NCBI RefSeq assembly: GCF_900103405.1
Contig: NZ_FNHX01000005.1
Span: 312,845 to 376,844, forward strand
From: Polaromonas sp. JS666
Lineage (GTDB): Bacteria > Pseudomonadota > Gammaproteobacteria > Burkholderiales > Burkholderiaceae_C
Direction: 5' to 3'
DNA length: 64,000 nt
Program-made: the position numbers and the translations under genes
Notes under the pieces: model-generated
Seen by the model: the letters and a program-made list of their open reading frames with translations, nothing else
The model's database searches: none
What the model was told of the DNA's origin: nothing
Part shown: piece by piece, positions 51,001 through 59,222 of the stretch
Numbering within the stretch: position 1 is the first letter of the stretch
How the letters are laid out: each line of letters starts with the position of its first letter

Positions 51001-51925
51001 CAACCGCTTCGCTATCGTGCAGACCCTGGGCTACAGCGTGCCCTTCACGCGCCAGTTCCTGCCCATGCTTAACGACGCGGCGGGCAAGCGCGTGGAGCAG
51101 CTGGTGACGCAGCAGCGCGCCGAACAGCAGGAGCAGACCGACAAGCTCGCGGGGCAAAAAGAACAGCTGCAGGCCCAGCAGGCCCTGGCCCAGATAGACC
51201 GCGCACTGGCCGACATCAAGCAGAAGGTCGACGCCATCAAGGCCCAGGCCCAGCAGCTCACCATCACCGCGCAGCCCACCAGCGTCAACCCCGGCGCCAA
51301 GGCCAAGCCCTTTGTGACGGTGCTGGCCATCCAGTGCGCTTCCGGCGCGCGCGTGCTCAACAACTACAACTTCCCGGTCAGCGACAGCTTCCCGCTGGGC
51401 GACCGCCAGTGCGGCGACGTCACGCTGCAGATCAAGATCGAGGACGTGGTGCTCACCAAGAAGTACCCCGGCAGCAGCGGCGTCGTGCGCTTCCTGCAGG
51501 ACTTCCGCGACGGCGCGCGCCAGTTCAACGTCGACGAGTTCCCGGCGGCGCGCGCGCGGCTGGACGCGCTGGGCGTGCGCCAGGTCGGCCTGCGCTACAA
51601 CTTCGAGGGCCAGGACGCCATCCTCAAGGCAGCGCAGCAGCTCGAGCAGCTCGAGCGTCAGGAAAAAGACAAGACGGCCGAGAAGCAGCGCCTGCAGGAC
51701 GCGCAGTTCGCGCGCGAGGAGCGCGGCATCCAGGCCAAACTCTCCAACGCCACCGCCGTGCCGGCCATCGAGGTCTCGCTGCCCAAGCAGATCGGCGTGT
51801 GCTGGGATACGCGCATGACGCCGCACAAGCCGCAGGACACGCAGGCGATGTTCAAGGAACTGGCCGCGGCGCAGTTGCAGGGCACAACGGTGACCACACC
51901 GCCGGCGGCCACGCCAGCCCGCTAA
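48089..51925 (+). CDS. tssM: T6SS inner-membrane protein TssM (IcmF family)
   Basis: A 1278-residue TssM. Membrane helices at about 5-25 and 31-55, an NTPase-like cytoplasmic domain with Walker A GRSGTGKT at 119-126, a third membrane helix near 422-442, and a large periplasmic region ending in the TssJ-binding C-terminus. A coiled Gln/Lys stretch lies near 1010-1050. The intact Walker A suggests the nucleotide-binding type of TssM. It completes the TssJ-K-L-M block. Confidence 0.95.
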   Translation: MKALRTIVLWLLALAVLALLSWGLALYMEWPLWAAVAVFFGVLGLYLLVRFIIRLVQVYRSRSRMAQLSSAGQDKVAKQASPRAVLIRKWKTAAATLRASSLKRFGNPLYVLPWYMVVGRSGTGKTTALTRTRLSSSIQKVSQSARIEQTSNYDWWYFDRAVVIDCAGRYVEAADLEQDRSEWELGLDLLAKYRGKEGLNGLVLAISTERLSHPDKDALLEEGRVVRERIEQLIRLFGKRFPVYVMVTQCDRIYGMEEWARQLSEKSLEQAMGYLAEPDAGEPGENSFLDKAFGNIHERLQVLRTVLVARGTPVAPELLMFPNELAQLKPGLEVFLRACFGDSAYLETPFLRGLFFSSGLQQGGAVSSLLGQVLPPVPAHPSANAGLFLHDFFGRVLPQDRSISLPASLRNPWRTATQNLGMLAWVLLSVAAAIFITIGFLDNMQTLSLLQEKDRLSIRFTGNLDEDATTLERLSDTISLVERRNDSWKSQWMVETTNMDDLEERLKSSYTGNFRRYILPTTDANYQEDSERILKDDPNHEFARMMRNLVRYINLLQAHERGADRQALLAMPQRQHISRYTPELYTRLNDLYISNIAWSAPTDPYVPVRLRFEQQLLNRLAFHDPNLSWLADLPDTNPLHKPVTVQDFWVGTSQARAPAAGQALPVVSAAFTNPGKKEIDSFLAEMEKSIDNGPKFLAQRGAFEAWYKENRIQAWQKFATGFSGTERTLSGEAEWRAAMGLITSARSPYFRVMDRLNEEFGDQPAAQLPSWLRLSRELAELRRQAARSGAAGEALNVVGAINNVGGKAMKEVLGGAPKLGQDTIKNNLDAAATLQKFFKDLNAVATDVVVGPAKAYQAAVDFHGFSTDPAVKASALQSTADSLVQLRRQVGYNSPSDEIVWQLMGGPLRFVLAYTEEQASCSLQSEWASKVDWPLQTAPNMTAMVDQLYGAKGTVWAFADGPAKPFLQRDANRFAIVQTLGYSVPFTRQFLPMLNDAAGKRVEQLVTQQRAEQQEQTDKLAGQKEQLQAQQALAQIDRALADIKQKVDAIKAQAQQLTITAQPTSVNPGAKAKPFVTVLAIQCASGARVLNNYNFPVSDSFPLGDRQCGDVTLQIKIEDVVLTKKYPGSSGVVRFLQDFRDGARQFNVDEFPAARARLDALGVRQVGLRYNFEGQDAILKAAQQLEQLERQEKDKTAEKQRLQDAQFAREERGIQAKLSNATAVPAIEVSLPKQIGVCWDTRMTPHKPQDTQAMFKELAAAQLQGTTVTTPPAATPAR

Positions 51926-51938
51926 AAGAAAGAGCCGT

Positions 51939-53492
51939 TCAGGTCACCAGCTTGACCGCGGTAGCGGCATCCAAGGCAACGATGCGCGCCAGCAGCGCAT
52001 CGGCCGCGTCGCGGTCTTCCTCGTTGCGCGTCATCACGCCGTAGGCGACCTGCAGGCCGTCCAGTGCCATGGCCGGGTCCCAGGCGCCTAGCTGGTGGCG
52101 GTCTATGGTTTCCACCACGGCTTGGGCGAAGGCCTTGAGGGCCGCGCCCGGGCGGTGTTGCAGCAGCAGCTCGCACAAACGGATTTGCAGCAGCAGTTGG
52201 TCGCGCGCCGGGGGCTGCAGCGCGAGCTGCTCCTGCAGGCAGGCCGCTGCGCTCGCGAGGTCGTCGTTGGCCGCCAATGCGCGCGCATTGCCGATGGCGG
52301 CCGTGACCGCGTCGCTTGCGCGGCCGCCGGCCGCGGGTCCGCCGCCGGCCGCCACGCCGGGCAGCAGCGTGGCCAGCCAGTCCAGCGTGTCGCTCGCGGC
52401 AAAAGGCATGCCGCTGGAAAACGAGAGTTTCTCCAGGCCCGGCAGCCGCGCGAGCAGGCGTGCCGTCTCGTTGCAGACTTCCTGGCGCGCGGCCGCGTAG
52501 CCGCTGCCCATGCGCCCCAGCGCCGCGGCGCAAACGCCGTTGAGGTCCAGCCAGAAGGGGAAGGCCGCCAGCTGCGCTTCGGCAAAGGCCACGAGTTCGG
52601 CGTCCGACTGGCTGTCTTTGAGCCGGGCCAGCGCGTCGCTGACCTGCGAAATCGGCGGCGCGATGCGGGTCTGGCCGCCGTCGGCCGGCGGCAGGGCCTC
52701 CAGCGTGGACCAGGCCGCCGTGCGGTTCAGCCGGTAAGACAAGGGGTTGCTGCTGTCCTTGGCGAGAAACCATTCGGCCAGGCTGCCCAGGCGCGAACAG
52801 GCCTCCTCGAGCGCGCGCTCGACGTTGTCGGCCGAGTCCAGCAGCAGCGTGGCCGGTGGTGGGCCGGCGGCCGCGGCGGGCGTAGGCGAGGGCGCGGCGG
52901 CGGCCTCCACGGGGGCCGGTTCTTCGGGAGGTTTTTCCTCGATCACGGTCAGGCTGCCGACCAGGGTCAGCAGCGCGCGCATGGAGGGTGCCTCGCTGTC
53001 CTTGTCGGCCAGCAGCGCGTCCATGGCCTGCAGGCTGGCCGTCAGGCGCGCCACGAGTGAGGCCTCCTGCGGCGGCAGCGCGCCCCAGTCGGTTTCGGTG
53101 GCGCGCTGCTGCACGCGGTCTATCAGCCACTGCAGCGCGTTGCGCCGGCCGCGCATGCGCTTGAGCCCCGGGTGCAGCGTGTCCCAATAGCTTTGCAGCA
53201 TGTCGGCCAGCACCTTGAGGCCGTCGGCCAGGCCGTAGAGGCCGCGCGTCTCCAGCAGGCCGCCGGCCAGGTAGCAGGCCACCAGCAGGTCCTTGCCTTT
53301 GGTCGACAACAGCTCGACGGACCACTGGTTGACCTTGTTCCAGTCCATGGTCACGCTGTGCACCGGGCTGGCCAGCTTGGCGATTTCGGCCTCCAGCAGC
53401 TCGAAGGCGGGTTCTTCGCGCACTTCGTTGCCGGCGGGCTGCGGCCCGGCGATGGGCTGTGTGCCGAGTTCGGTGATCAGGTCAGTGCTCAT
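51939..53492 (-). CDS. tssA: T6SS baseplate/tail-assembly coordinator TssA
   Basis: A 517-residue TssA on the minus strand, convergent with tssM. The N-terminal ImpA domain has the conserved SVTMDWNKVNQWSVELLS segment near residue 47-65 and a helical ALKRMRGRRNAL region near 108. A linker rich in Ala and Pro (about 190-220) leads to a VasJ-type C-terminal domain. TssA coordinates tube and sheath polymerisation. It is the third gene after the MASE1 kinase and the OmpR-type regulator, which links control of the locus to that signalling pair. Confidence 0.93.
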   Translation of the reverse strand: MSTDLITELGTQPIAGPQPAGNEVREEPAFELLEAEIAKLASPVHSVTMDWNKVNQWSVELLSTKGKDLLVACYLAGGLLETRGLYGLADGLKVLADMLQSYWDTLHPGLKRMRGRRNALQWLIDRVQQRATETDWGALPPQEASLVARLTASLQAMDALLADKDSEAPSMRALLTLVGSLTVIEEKPPEEPAPVEAAAAPSPTPAAAAGPPPATLLLDSADNVERALEEACSRLGSLAEWFLAKDSSNPLSYRLNRTAAWSTLEALPPADGGQTRIAPPISQVSDALARLKDSQSDAELVAFAEAQLAAFPFWLDLNGVCAAALGRMGSGYAAARQEVCNETARLLARLPGLEKLSFSSGMPFAASDTLDWLATLLPGVAAGGGPAAGGRASDAVTAAIGNARALAANDDLASAAACLQEQLALQPPARDQLLLQIRLCELLLQHRPGAALKAFAQAVVETIDRHQLGAWDPAMALDGLQVAYGVMTRNEEDRDAADALLARIVALDAATAVKLVT

Positions 53493-53554
53493 AAAAGTTC
53501 ACAAGAGGTCGCAAAAGATGCCATGGAGGGGAAAAGGAGAAAGAATCGGCAGGC

Positions 53555-54337
53555 TCACTCCCACAGCGCTTCCACCTCGGCATTGAGGAAGTAGCCCACG
53601 CCGCGCTCGGTGCACAGCAGCTTGGGGTTTTTCGCGTCGGCCTCGAGCTTGCGGCGCAGCCGCAGTATCTGCACGTCGATGGCGCGGTCGTAGATGTCGT
53701 CGAAGGCGCGCGTGCGCTCCAGCAGCTGCTCGCGCGAGATGATGCGCCCGGGTGTGCCGAGGAAGACCGCCAGCAGGTTGAATTCGGCATTGGTCAGCGA
53801 CACCGGCTTGCCCTCGGGCGAGGTCAGGCGCCGCGTGTTGAGGTTCAGGCCCCAGGCCGCGAAGCGGTAGGCGCGCGGGTGCTTGCCGCGCGTGACGGGC
53901 ACCTGCACGCCGCTGTGGCTGGGTCGCTCGCCGGCCGGCTCGCCCGCCGCGGCCGCGCCGCCGGCGCGCCGCGTCACCGCGCGTATGCGGGCCAGCACTT
54001 CGCGCAGCGAAAACGGCTTGGTGATGTAGTCGTCGGCGCCCAGCTCCAGGCCCATGACGCGGTCGGCCTCTTCAAGCCTGCCCGTCAGGCAGATGATGGC
54101 GATGTTGGCCTCGGCGCGCCATCTGCGCGCCAGGTCTATGCCGTCGCCGTCGGGCAGGTTCAGGTCCAGCAGCACCAGGCTGTAGTCCTGCCGGGCGACG
54201 GCCTGCACGGCTTCCGTCGCCGTGCCCACGCCGGTCACCGAAAGGCCGTGGCCGGTCAGGTAATCAATCAGGAGCTTGCGCAGGGCGTCGTCATCGTCGA
54301 CGACCAGGATGGCCAGGGGTTGTTTGGGCTGCGTCAT
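53555..54337 (-). CDS. OmpR-family response regulator
   Basis: A 260-residue regulator. Receiver at residues 8-125 with the acidic pocket VVDDDD, the phosphoacceptor in VLLDLNLPDGDG and the conserved lysine in YITKPFSLRE. A winged-helix DNA-binding domain occupies about 165-255 (RLRRKLEADAKNPKLL and GVGYFLN). The gene overlaps the upstream kinase by 4 bases and precedes tssA, so it most likely responds to that kinase and regulates the T6SS. Confidence 0.93.
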   Translation of the reverse strand: MTQPKQPLAILVVDDDDALRKLLIDYLTGHGLSVTGVGTATEAVQAVARQDYSLVLLDLNLPDGDGIDLARRWRAEANIAIICLTGRLEEADRVMGLELGADDYITKPFSLREVLARIRAVTRRAGGAAAAGEPAGERPSHSGVQVPVTRGKHPRAYRFAAWGLNLNTRRLTSPEGKPVSLTNAEFNLLAVFLGTPGRIISREQLLERTRAFDDIYDRAIDVQILRLRRKLEADAKNPKLLCTERGVGYFLNAEVEALWE

Positions 54338-56583
54338 GGCTGGAACTTGCCTTCTTTGCCTTCTTTGCCTTCTTCTTCGTCAACATCGCCGCCACGCCGG
54401 GCGGGCGGGGCATCGGAGCGTCCGGTCGCCATTTTGACGGCCTGGCGCAGGGCCGCGCCGTCAAAGGACCCGCTTATGGTAACCACGCCGGCTTCCTGCG
54501 TGATGAGGGCTTCGCCGCCCGTGTCCTGCGTGCTGCCGCAGCGCAGCAGCGGCAGGCCGCTGGACTGGCGCAGCGCGGCCAGCAGGCTGTCACTTGGGGC
54601 TGGCGAATCCAGCCATACCAGCAGCTCGGCATGTTCATCCAGGCCTTGCAGGCCGTGGAGCCCGCCGGCGAGGGCGGCCGGGTCGTAGCCGGCCGGCTCA
54701 AAGCCCAGCGCGGCCAGCGCGTCTTCGGTGCGCTCGCGCGCCTGGGCATCCTGCGCGACCACCAGCACCGTCTCGCCCTGGCCCAGCGGCGGTGGCGGGG
54801 CGACCAGGGGCAGTTGCAAGACTTCCTGTCCGGCCAGCAGCGGCAGCATCAGGCAAAAGCGCGTGCGTTCGCCGCGGCCGGTCCAGACCGCCACGCCGCC
54901 GGCGTGGTCGGCGGCCACGCCCGCGACGATGGCCAGGCCCAGCCCGGTGCCGTGGCCTTTGCCATGGCCCTTGCCGCCCTGTGAGGAGCGTGACGAAAAA
55001 AACGGGTCAAACAGCTGGTGCACATGCGCCGGCGCGACGCCGCTGCCGTCGTCCAGCACGTCCAGCCAGGCGCAGTCCCGCTCCAGCGTGTCGCCGACGC
55101 CGGTGTCGGCCTCGCGCGCATAGCCGGCCGGCAGCTGGCCTGCCGATGCCGTCAGGCGCAGCTCGACCCGGCTCGCCGCGGCCTGCGAGGCGTTGCGCAG
55201 CAGGTTCAGGATGGCGCGGGTCAGCTGGCCGCGGTGCACCCGTACCGGCACGGGCGCCAGCGGCACGCGGACCGTCAGCCGCACGCCGGGCGGCAGCAAG
55301 GGCGTGGCCAGCGCCACCGCTTCGGAGACCAGGTCGCGCAGGTCGCTGGCCTGGCGCGTGCGCGCGCCGCGCCGCCCGGCCAGCAGGATCTGCTCCGTCA
55401 AGTCCTTGCCGCGCGCCACGGCCGCCGCCACCTCGCCCAGCGGGACGCGCACCGGCAGGCCGGCTTGTTCGCGCTCCACCGCGAGCTCGGCATAACCGCC
55501 GACCGCGCCCAGGATGTTGTTGAAATCGTGCGCGATGCCGCCCGTCAGAAAGCCCATGGTTTCAAAGCGCCGGGCGCGCTCCAGGCGCAGGTTGAGTTTT
55601 TGCCGCTCGTTGACCGCGATACCCACGAAGAAGGACAGCACCGCCATGCCGGCCAGGTCCACCTGCAGCTCCCAGGTGCCTTCCTCGCCGCCGTGGGCCG
55701 GGCTGTAGGGACCATAGCCCGCCACGGCCAGGCCTATGCCCACGGTGGCCGCCGCCAGCACGCCCAGCGAGGCCGAGCGCAGGCCGCCGGCGATGGCCGC
55801 CCAGACCAGCACCAGCGACAGCAGGGCGCGCAGCACTTCCTGCGGAAAGCCCGGCAGCAGGGCCGCGGTGGCCATCAGGGCGGCGGCCAGCACGGCGGCC
55901 GCGACGGCCACCGGCTTGTCGCGGGGCGAAGCGTCGGCGCTGGCCTGGCGCGAGCACCAGGCCAGCAGGGCCGGCAGCAGCACCAGCACGGCCAGGCCGT
56001 TGCCGACCAGCAGGACGCGCCATTCCTCCAGCCACTCGGTGTGTTTGGTCACCGCGCCTATGGTGGCGCCCAGGGCTGCCACCACGCTGGTGGCCAGCAG
56101 CGGCAGCAGGAACATGAAGCGCGCGAGCTTGCGCGTGCTGTCGATGTCGCCTTTTTGGCAAACCAGGCGCCGCCCGAGGAAGGCAAACAGCGCCACCTCG
56201 AACACATTGAGCAGTGCGAAGGCCGCGTCGGCGCCCACGGACAGCGGGTCGGCGTCGCCGACCAGCATCATGGACAGGAATACCGCGAGCAGTAACACCG
56301 GCCAGCGCCGGTAGGGCAGGTTCCACAGCAGGGCCGCGGCCAGCGCCGGCGCGGGCCAGATGATGGCCGCCAGCGTGTCGGGGCGCGAGGTGTAGGCGGC
56401 CGGCGTGGACAGGATGGCGTAGACAAAGGCCAGCAGCACGGCCAGCAGCGCCAGCCGCAAGGGATTGGCCGGGTCGTCCAGCGCCGGCATGGCGGGCCTG
56501 CCGCCCGGGCCTGCCGAGCCTTTCGTCGGGCTCACGGGGGCGAGCTCGGCGTGCGCGTTGCGTTGCATCTGCGGGTCCTGCAT
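54334..56583 (-). CDS. MASE1-type membrane histidine kinase with degenerate receiver tail
   Basis: A membrane sensor of about 749 residues from the ATG I choose at 56583 (starts at 56601 and a GTG at 56634 are also in frame). Roughly eight membrane helices in the first 320 residues resemble MASE1. The kinase core has the H-box GIAHDFNNILG, an N-box (ILNLLRNASQA) and a G-box (GTGLGLAIVAG) separated by a Gly/Lys repeat. The last 130 residues look like a receiver that lacks a full acidic pocket. The end is Glu/Lys-rich. It overlaps the regulator gene by 4 bases. Confidence 0.88.
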   Translation of the reverse strand: MQDPQMQRNAHAELAPVSPTKGSAGPGGRPAMPALDDPANPLRLALLAVLLAFVYAILSTPAAYTSRPDTLAAIIWPAPALAAALLWNLPYRRWPVLLLAVFLSMMLVGDADPLSVGADAAFALLNVFEVALFAFLGRRLVCQKGDIDSTRKLARFMFLLPLLATSVVAALGATIGAVTKHTEWLEEWRVLLVGNGLAVLVLLPALLAWCSRQASADASPRDKPVAVAAAVLAAALMATAALLPGFPQEVLRALLSLVLVWAAIAGGLRSASLGVLAAATVGIGLAVAGYGPYSPAHGGEEGTWELQVDLAGMAVLSFFVGIAVNERQKLNLRLERARRFETMGFLTGGIAHDFNNILGAVGGYAELAVEREQAGLPVRVPLGEVAAAVARGKDLTEQILLAGRRGARTRQASDLRDLVSEAVALATPLLPPGVRLTVRVPLAPVPVRVHRGQLTRAILNLLRNASQAAASRVELRLTASAGQLPAGYAREADTGVGDTLERDCAWLDVLDDGSGVAPAHVHQLFDPFFSSRSSQGGKGHGKGHGTGLGLAIVAGVAADHAGGVAVWTGRGERTRFCLMLPLLAGQEVLQLPLVAPPPPLGQGETVLVVAQDAQARERTEDALAALGFEPAGYDPAALAGGLHGLQGLDEHAELLVWLDSPAPSDSLLAALRQSSGLPLLRCGSTQDTGGEALITQEAGVVTISGSFDGAALRQAVKMATGRSDAPPARRGGDVDEEEGKEGKEGKFQP

Positions 56584-56785
56584 TTTTTGGTGCCTGTGCA
56601 TGGATGCCGCCGCGGGTGTCCGGCGTCCAGGCACGGGTATCGCCCTCCGGGGAAGCGTCCAGTGTACGCAATTGGGCTCACTGGGGCACCGATTTCGTCA
56701 ACCCTGCGCAACATCGGCGCGGCGCATGCGGCCGGGGGCGCTTGCGGGCCGCCATGAGCCGCTGACTGGCCCTAAACTCGGCTGC

Positions 56786-58147
56786 ATGGACTCCCTCCCA
56801 ACGACACGGCCGGCCCAGAGCGTCGCCGACCTCTCGCGCGAGGAGTGGGTGGAGATGCGGCTGATCCACACCTTTATGCGTTATGCCCGGCCGGCATTGC
56901 ATTCCGCGCTGGTGCTGATCGTGGTCATGCTGGCCATTCTTTACCACCGCGTCGACACGCTGGCCCTGGGCCTGTGGGCGGCGGCCGCGGCGGCCGTGAC
57001 CGTGGTGCGCTACGGCGTCATCAGCATCTACCAGCGCAGCCTGACGGGCGTCAGCGGCCCGTCCCTGCGTGCCTTCATGGCCAAATACGGCTGGACCTGG
57101 TCGGCCAGCGCCCTGGTCTGGGGGGCCTCCATGTTCGTCTACTTCCTGCGCGCGCCGGTATACGACCAGTTCCTCTGCATGGTCGTGCTGGTGGGCATGG
57201 CCGGTTTCGCCGTGGGCACGTTTTCGTCCTGGCTGCCTTGCTTCAAGAATTATGTGAACGGCCTGGGGGTTTCGGTCATGGCCGCGCTGCTTTACCAGCT
57301 GGTCATGGAACGCGGGCTGCCCTCCAGTTTCAACACCTACGGCATGCTGGCGCTGGTGCTCATTTACTGGGCCGTGATCCGCATCTCGGGCCAGCGTTTT
57401 CACGAGGTGCAGCGCATCAACCTCGAGTTGCAGTACGACAACTCCATGCTGATCAAGTCCCTGACCGAGCAGAGCCGGGCGGCGCTGGAGGCGGTGGAAA
57501 TCAAGAACCGCTTCATCGCCAGCGCCGCCCACGACCTGCGCCAGCCGGTGCATGCCCTGGACCTGTACGCCGGCTGGCTGGCTGCCGAGCCCGAGTTCGT
57601 CGAACAGATCACGCCCAAGATCGTGCGCTCCACCAAGGCCGTCAACGATTTGTTCAACTCCCTGTTCGACCTGGCCGGGCTGGAAACCGACCCGCTCAGG
57701 GTCAATCTGCAGGACGTGGAACTGGCCGGGCTGCTGCAGGACCTGGAGGCGCAGTACGCGCCCTTTGCCCGTGAACGCGGCCTGCGGCTCAGGGTACGCG
57801 CGGCGCCCGGCAAGGTCAGGTCCGACCCGGTGCTGCTGCAGCGCCTGGTCGGCAACCTGCTGTCCAACGCGCTGCGCAACACTCACAGCGGCGGCGTGCT
57901 GATGGCCGTGCGCCACAGGGGCGGCGTGCCCCGCATTGAGATCTGGGACACCGGCGTGGGCATCGCCAGGGAACACCAGCAGGCGATCTTCCAGGAGTTC
58001 TACCGGATCCCGCTGCAGGGCACCGAGGAGGGCTTCGGCCTGGGGCTGGCCATCGTGTCTCGCCTCAGCGCGGCGCTGGGGCATCCGGTGGGGTTGGCTT
58101 CCCGGGCGGGCCGGGGGAGTGTTTTTTGGGTTGAGCTTAGGGGTTAG
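56786..58147 (+). CDS. Membrane histidine kinase
   Basis: A 453-residue sensor kinase. The first 215 residues hold about six membrane helices in three hairpins with little periplasmic sequence; the kinase core follows with the H-box AAHDLRQPVHAL near 248-260 (a subtype common in Betaproteobacteria), an N-box (LVGNLLSNALRNT) and G-boxes ending GFGLGLAIVSRL. No receiver domain is fused. I choose the ATG at 56786. It is convergent with a NarL-type regulator gene (58512-59096), its probable partner. Confidence 0.88.
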   Translation: MDSLPTTRPAQSVADLSREEWVEMRLIHTFMRYARPALHSALVLIVVMLAILYHRVDTLALGLWAAAAAAVTVVRYGVISIYQRSLTGVSGPSLRAFMAKYGWTWSASALVWGASMFVYFLRAPVYDQFLCMVVLVGMAGFAVGTFSSWLPCFKNYVNGLGVSVMAALLYQLVMERGLPSSFNTYGMLALVLIYWAVIRISGQRFHEVQRINLELQYDNSMLIKSLTEQSRAALEAVEIKNRFIASAAHDLRQPVHALDLYAGWLAAEPEFVEQITPKIVRSTKAVNDLFNSLFDLAGLETDPLRVNLQDVELAGLLQDLEAQYAPFARERGLRLRVRAAPGKVRSDPVLLQRLVGNLLSNALRNTHSGGVLMAVRHRGGVPRIEIWDTGVGIAREHQQAIFQEFYRIPLQGTEEGFGLGLAIVSRLSAALGHPVGLASRAGRGSVFWVELRG

Positions 58148-58202
58148 GGCTGGGTCTTGCTCCAGCGGGGCGCTCCCCTCTGAATCCTGCTGGCCGGGGG
58201 TT

Positions 58203-58440
58203 GCCCGGCGGCAACTCACTTTTCTTTTGCTTCGCCAAAAGAAAAGTAAGCAAAAGAAAAGGCGACCCTGGTTCCTGCGTCCCTTCGCTTCGCTACGGGC
58301 AACCTGCGGTGCTCGGTCCAGACGGGGTCTGCCTAAACTCGCTGCGTTTCACTCCGCTCAGACAACGCCAGCCCTTATCCGTCTGGCCCTGCGCTCCTCG
58401 GCGCATCCACAAGGGGGTGGGGAGAGGAATACCGAACAGC
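58203..58440. repeat. Dispersed intergenic repeat of Comamonadaceae type
   Basis: Most of the 363-base gap after the kinase gene. It contains a perfect 14-base inverted repeat (CTTTTCTTTTGCTT at 58219-58232 and its complement at 58248-58261), then a GC-rich run containing CCCTTCGCTTCGCTACGGGC and further short palindromes. I recall very similar sequence as a multi-copy intergenic repeat in related genomes. Non-coding. Confidence 0.6.
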
Positions 58441-58480
58441 CAACAACCGGATACCAATATCCAATACCGGCTGCATGAAG

Positions 58481-58510
58481 AAAAAAGGACACGCTTGCGT
58501 GTCCTTTTTG
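58481..58510. terminator. Bidirectional terminator
   Basis: A nearly perfect palindrome: A-run, GGACACGC, TT, GCGTGTCC, T-run. It serves both the kinase gene (plus) and the convergent regulator gene (minus), whose stop codon follows at 58512. Confidence 0.9.
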
Positions 58511-58511
58511 T

Positions 58512-59096
58512 TTAGAGCAGGCCCTGGGTTCTGGCCAGGTGGCTCGCCTGGGAGCGGCTCTTGACGTTGAGGCGGCGGAACAGGCGCCACAGGTGCACTT
58601 TCACCGTGTGCTCGCTGATCTGCAGCTCTTCGGCGATGTCGCGGTTGCTCATGCCCTTGTCCAGCATCACCAGCAGCTGCTTTTGCCGCTTGGAGAGTTT
58701 TTCGGTCGGGGTGCTGGGTTCCGGGTCCAGGTCTTCGCTGAGGAAGACGCGCAGCACGTTGGAGATCTCGGTGGCGCCGGCGGATTTCTGGATGTAGGCA
58801 TCCGCGCCCGCCTCGATGGAGAGGTCCTCGTAGTCCTGGGCCGGGGCGGCCGACAGCACCACCAGGGGCACGCTGGGGAATTGCTGCTTGAGTTCGCGCA
58901 CGCCGGAGACACCATTGGTGTCGGGCAGGCGCAAGTCCAGGCAGATGAGTTCGGGAACGCCCTGCTCCTGCACGGCGGGCATGACGGCGGCGAGCCGGTC
59001 CAGCTCGGTCACGGTAGCCTTGCTGCTCAGGCGGCGGATCAACATGACAACCGCTTCCCGCATGAGCGGATGGTCATCTATTACAAAAATACTCAT
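58512..59096 (-). CDS. NarL/LuxR-family response regulator
   Basis: A 194-residue regulator. Receiver at 1-120 with IDDHP as acidic pocket, phosphoacceptor in CLDLRLPDTNG and conserved lysine in YIQKSAG. The LuxR-type DNA-binding helix-turn-helix is at about 132-190 (LSKRQKQLLVMLDKGMSNRD, then ISEHTVKVHLWRLFRRL). It is the probable partner of the convergent kinase. The 126-base gap upstream (59097-59222) is AT-rich and holds its promoter, but I see no unambiguous boxes. Confidence 0.93.
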   Translation of the reverse strand: MSIFVIDDHPLMREAVVMLIRRLSSKATVTELDRLAAVMPAVQEQGVPELICLDLRLPDTNGVSGVRELKQQFPSVPLVVLSAAPAQDYEDLSIEAGADAYIQKSAGATEISNVLRVFLSEDLDPEPSTPTEKLSKRQKQLLVMLDKGMSNRDIAEELQISEHTVKVHLWRLFRRLNVKSRSQASHLARTQGLL

Positions 59097-59222
59097 TAAG
59101 TCAAATGTGAAGAATTGTTCCTATTAGCCAGTGAGCATAACTGCTGTATGTCAACTTTGGGGCATAAATAAACAGGCAGTTGCGGTATTTTTTCAGAACG
59201 CTGATCCAAAAAAACAACAAGC

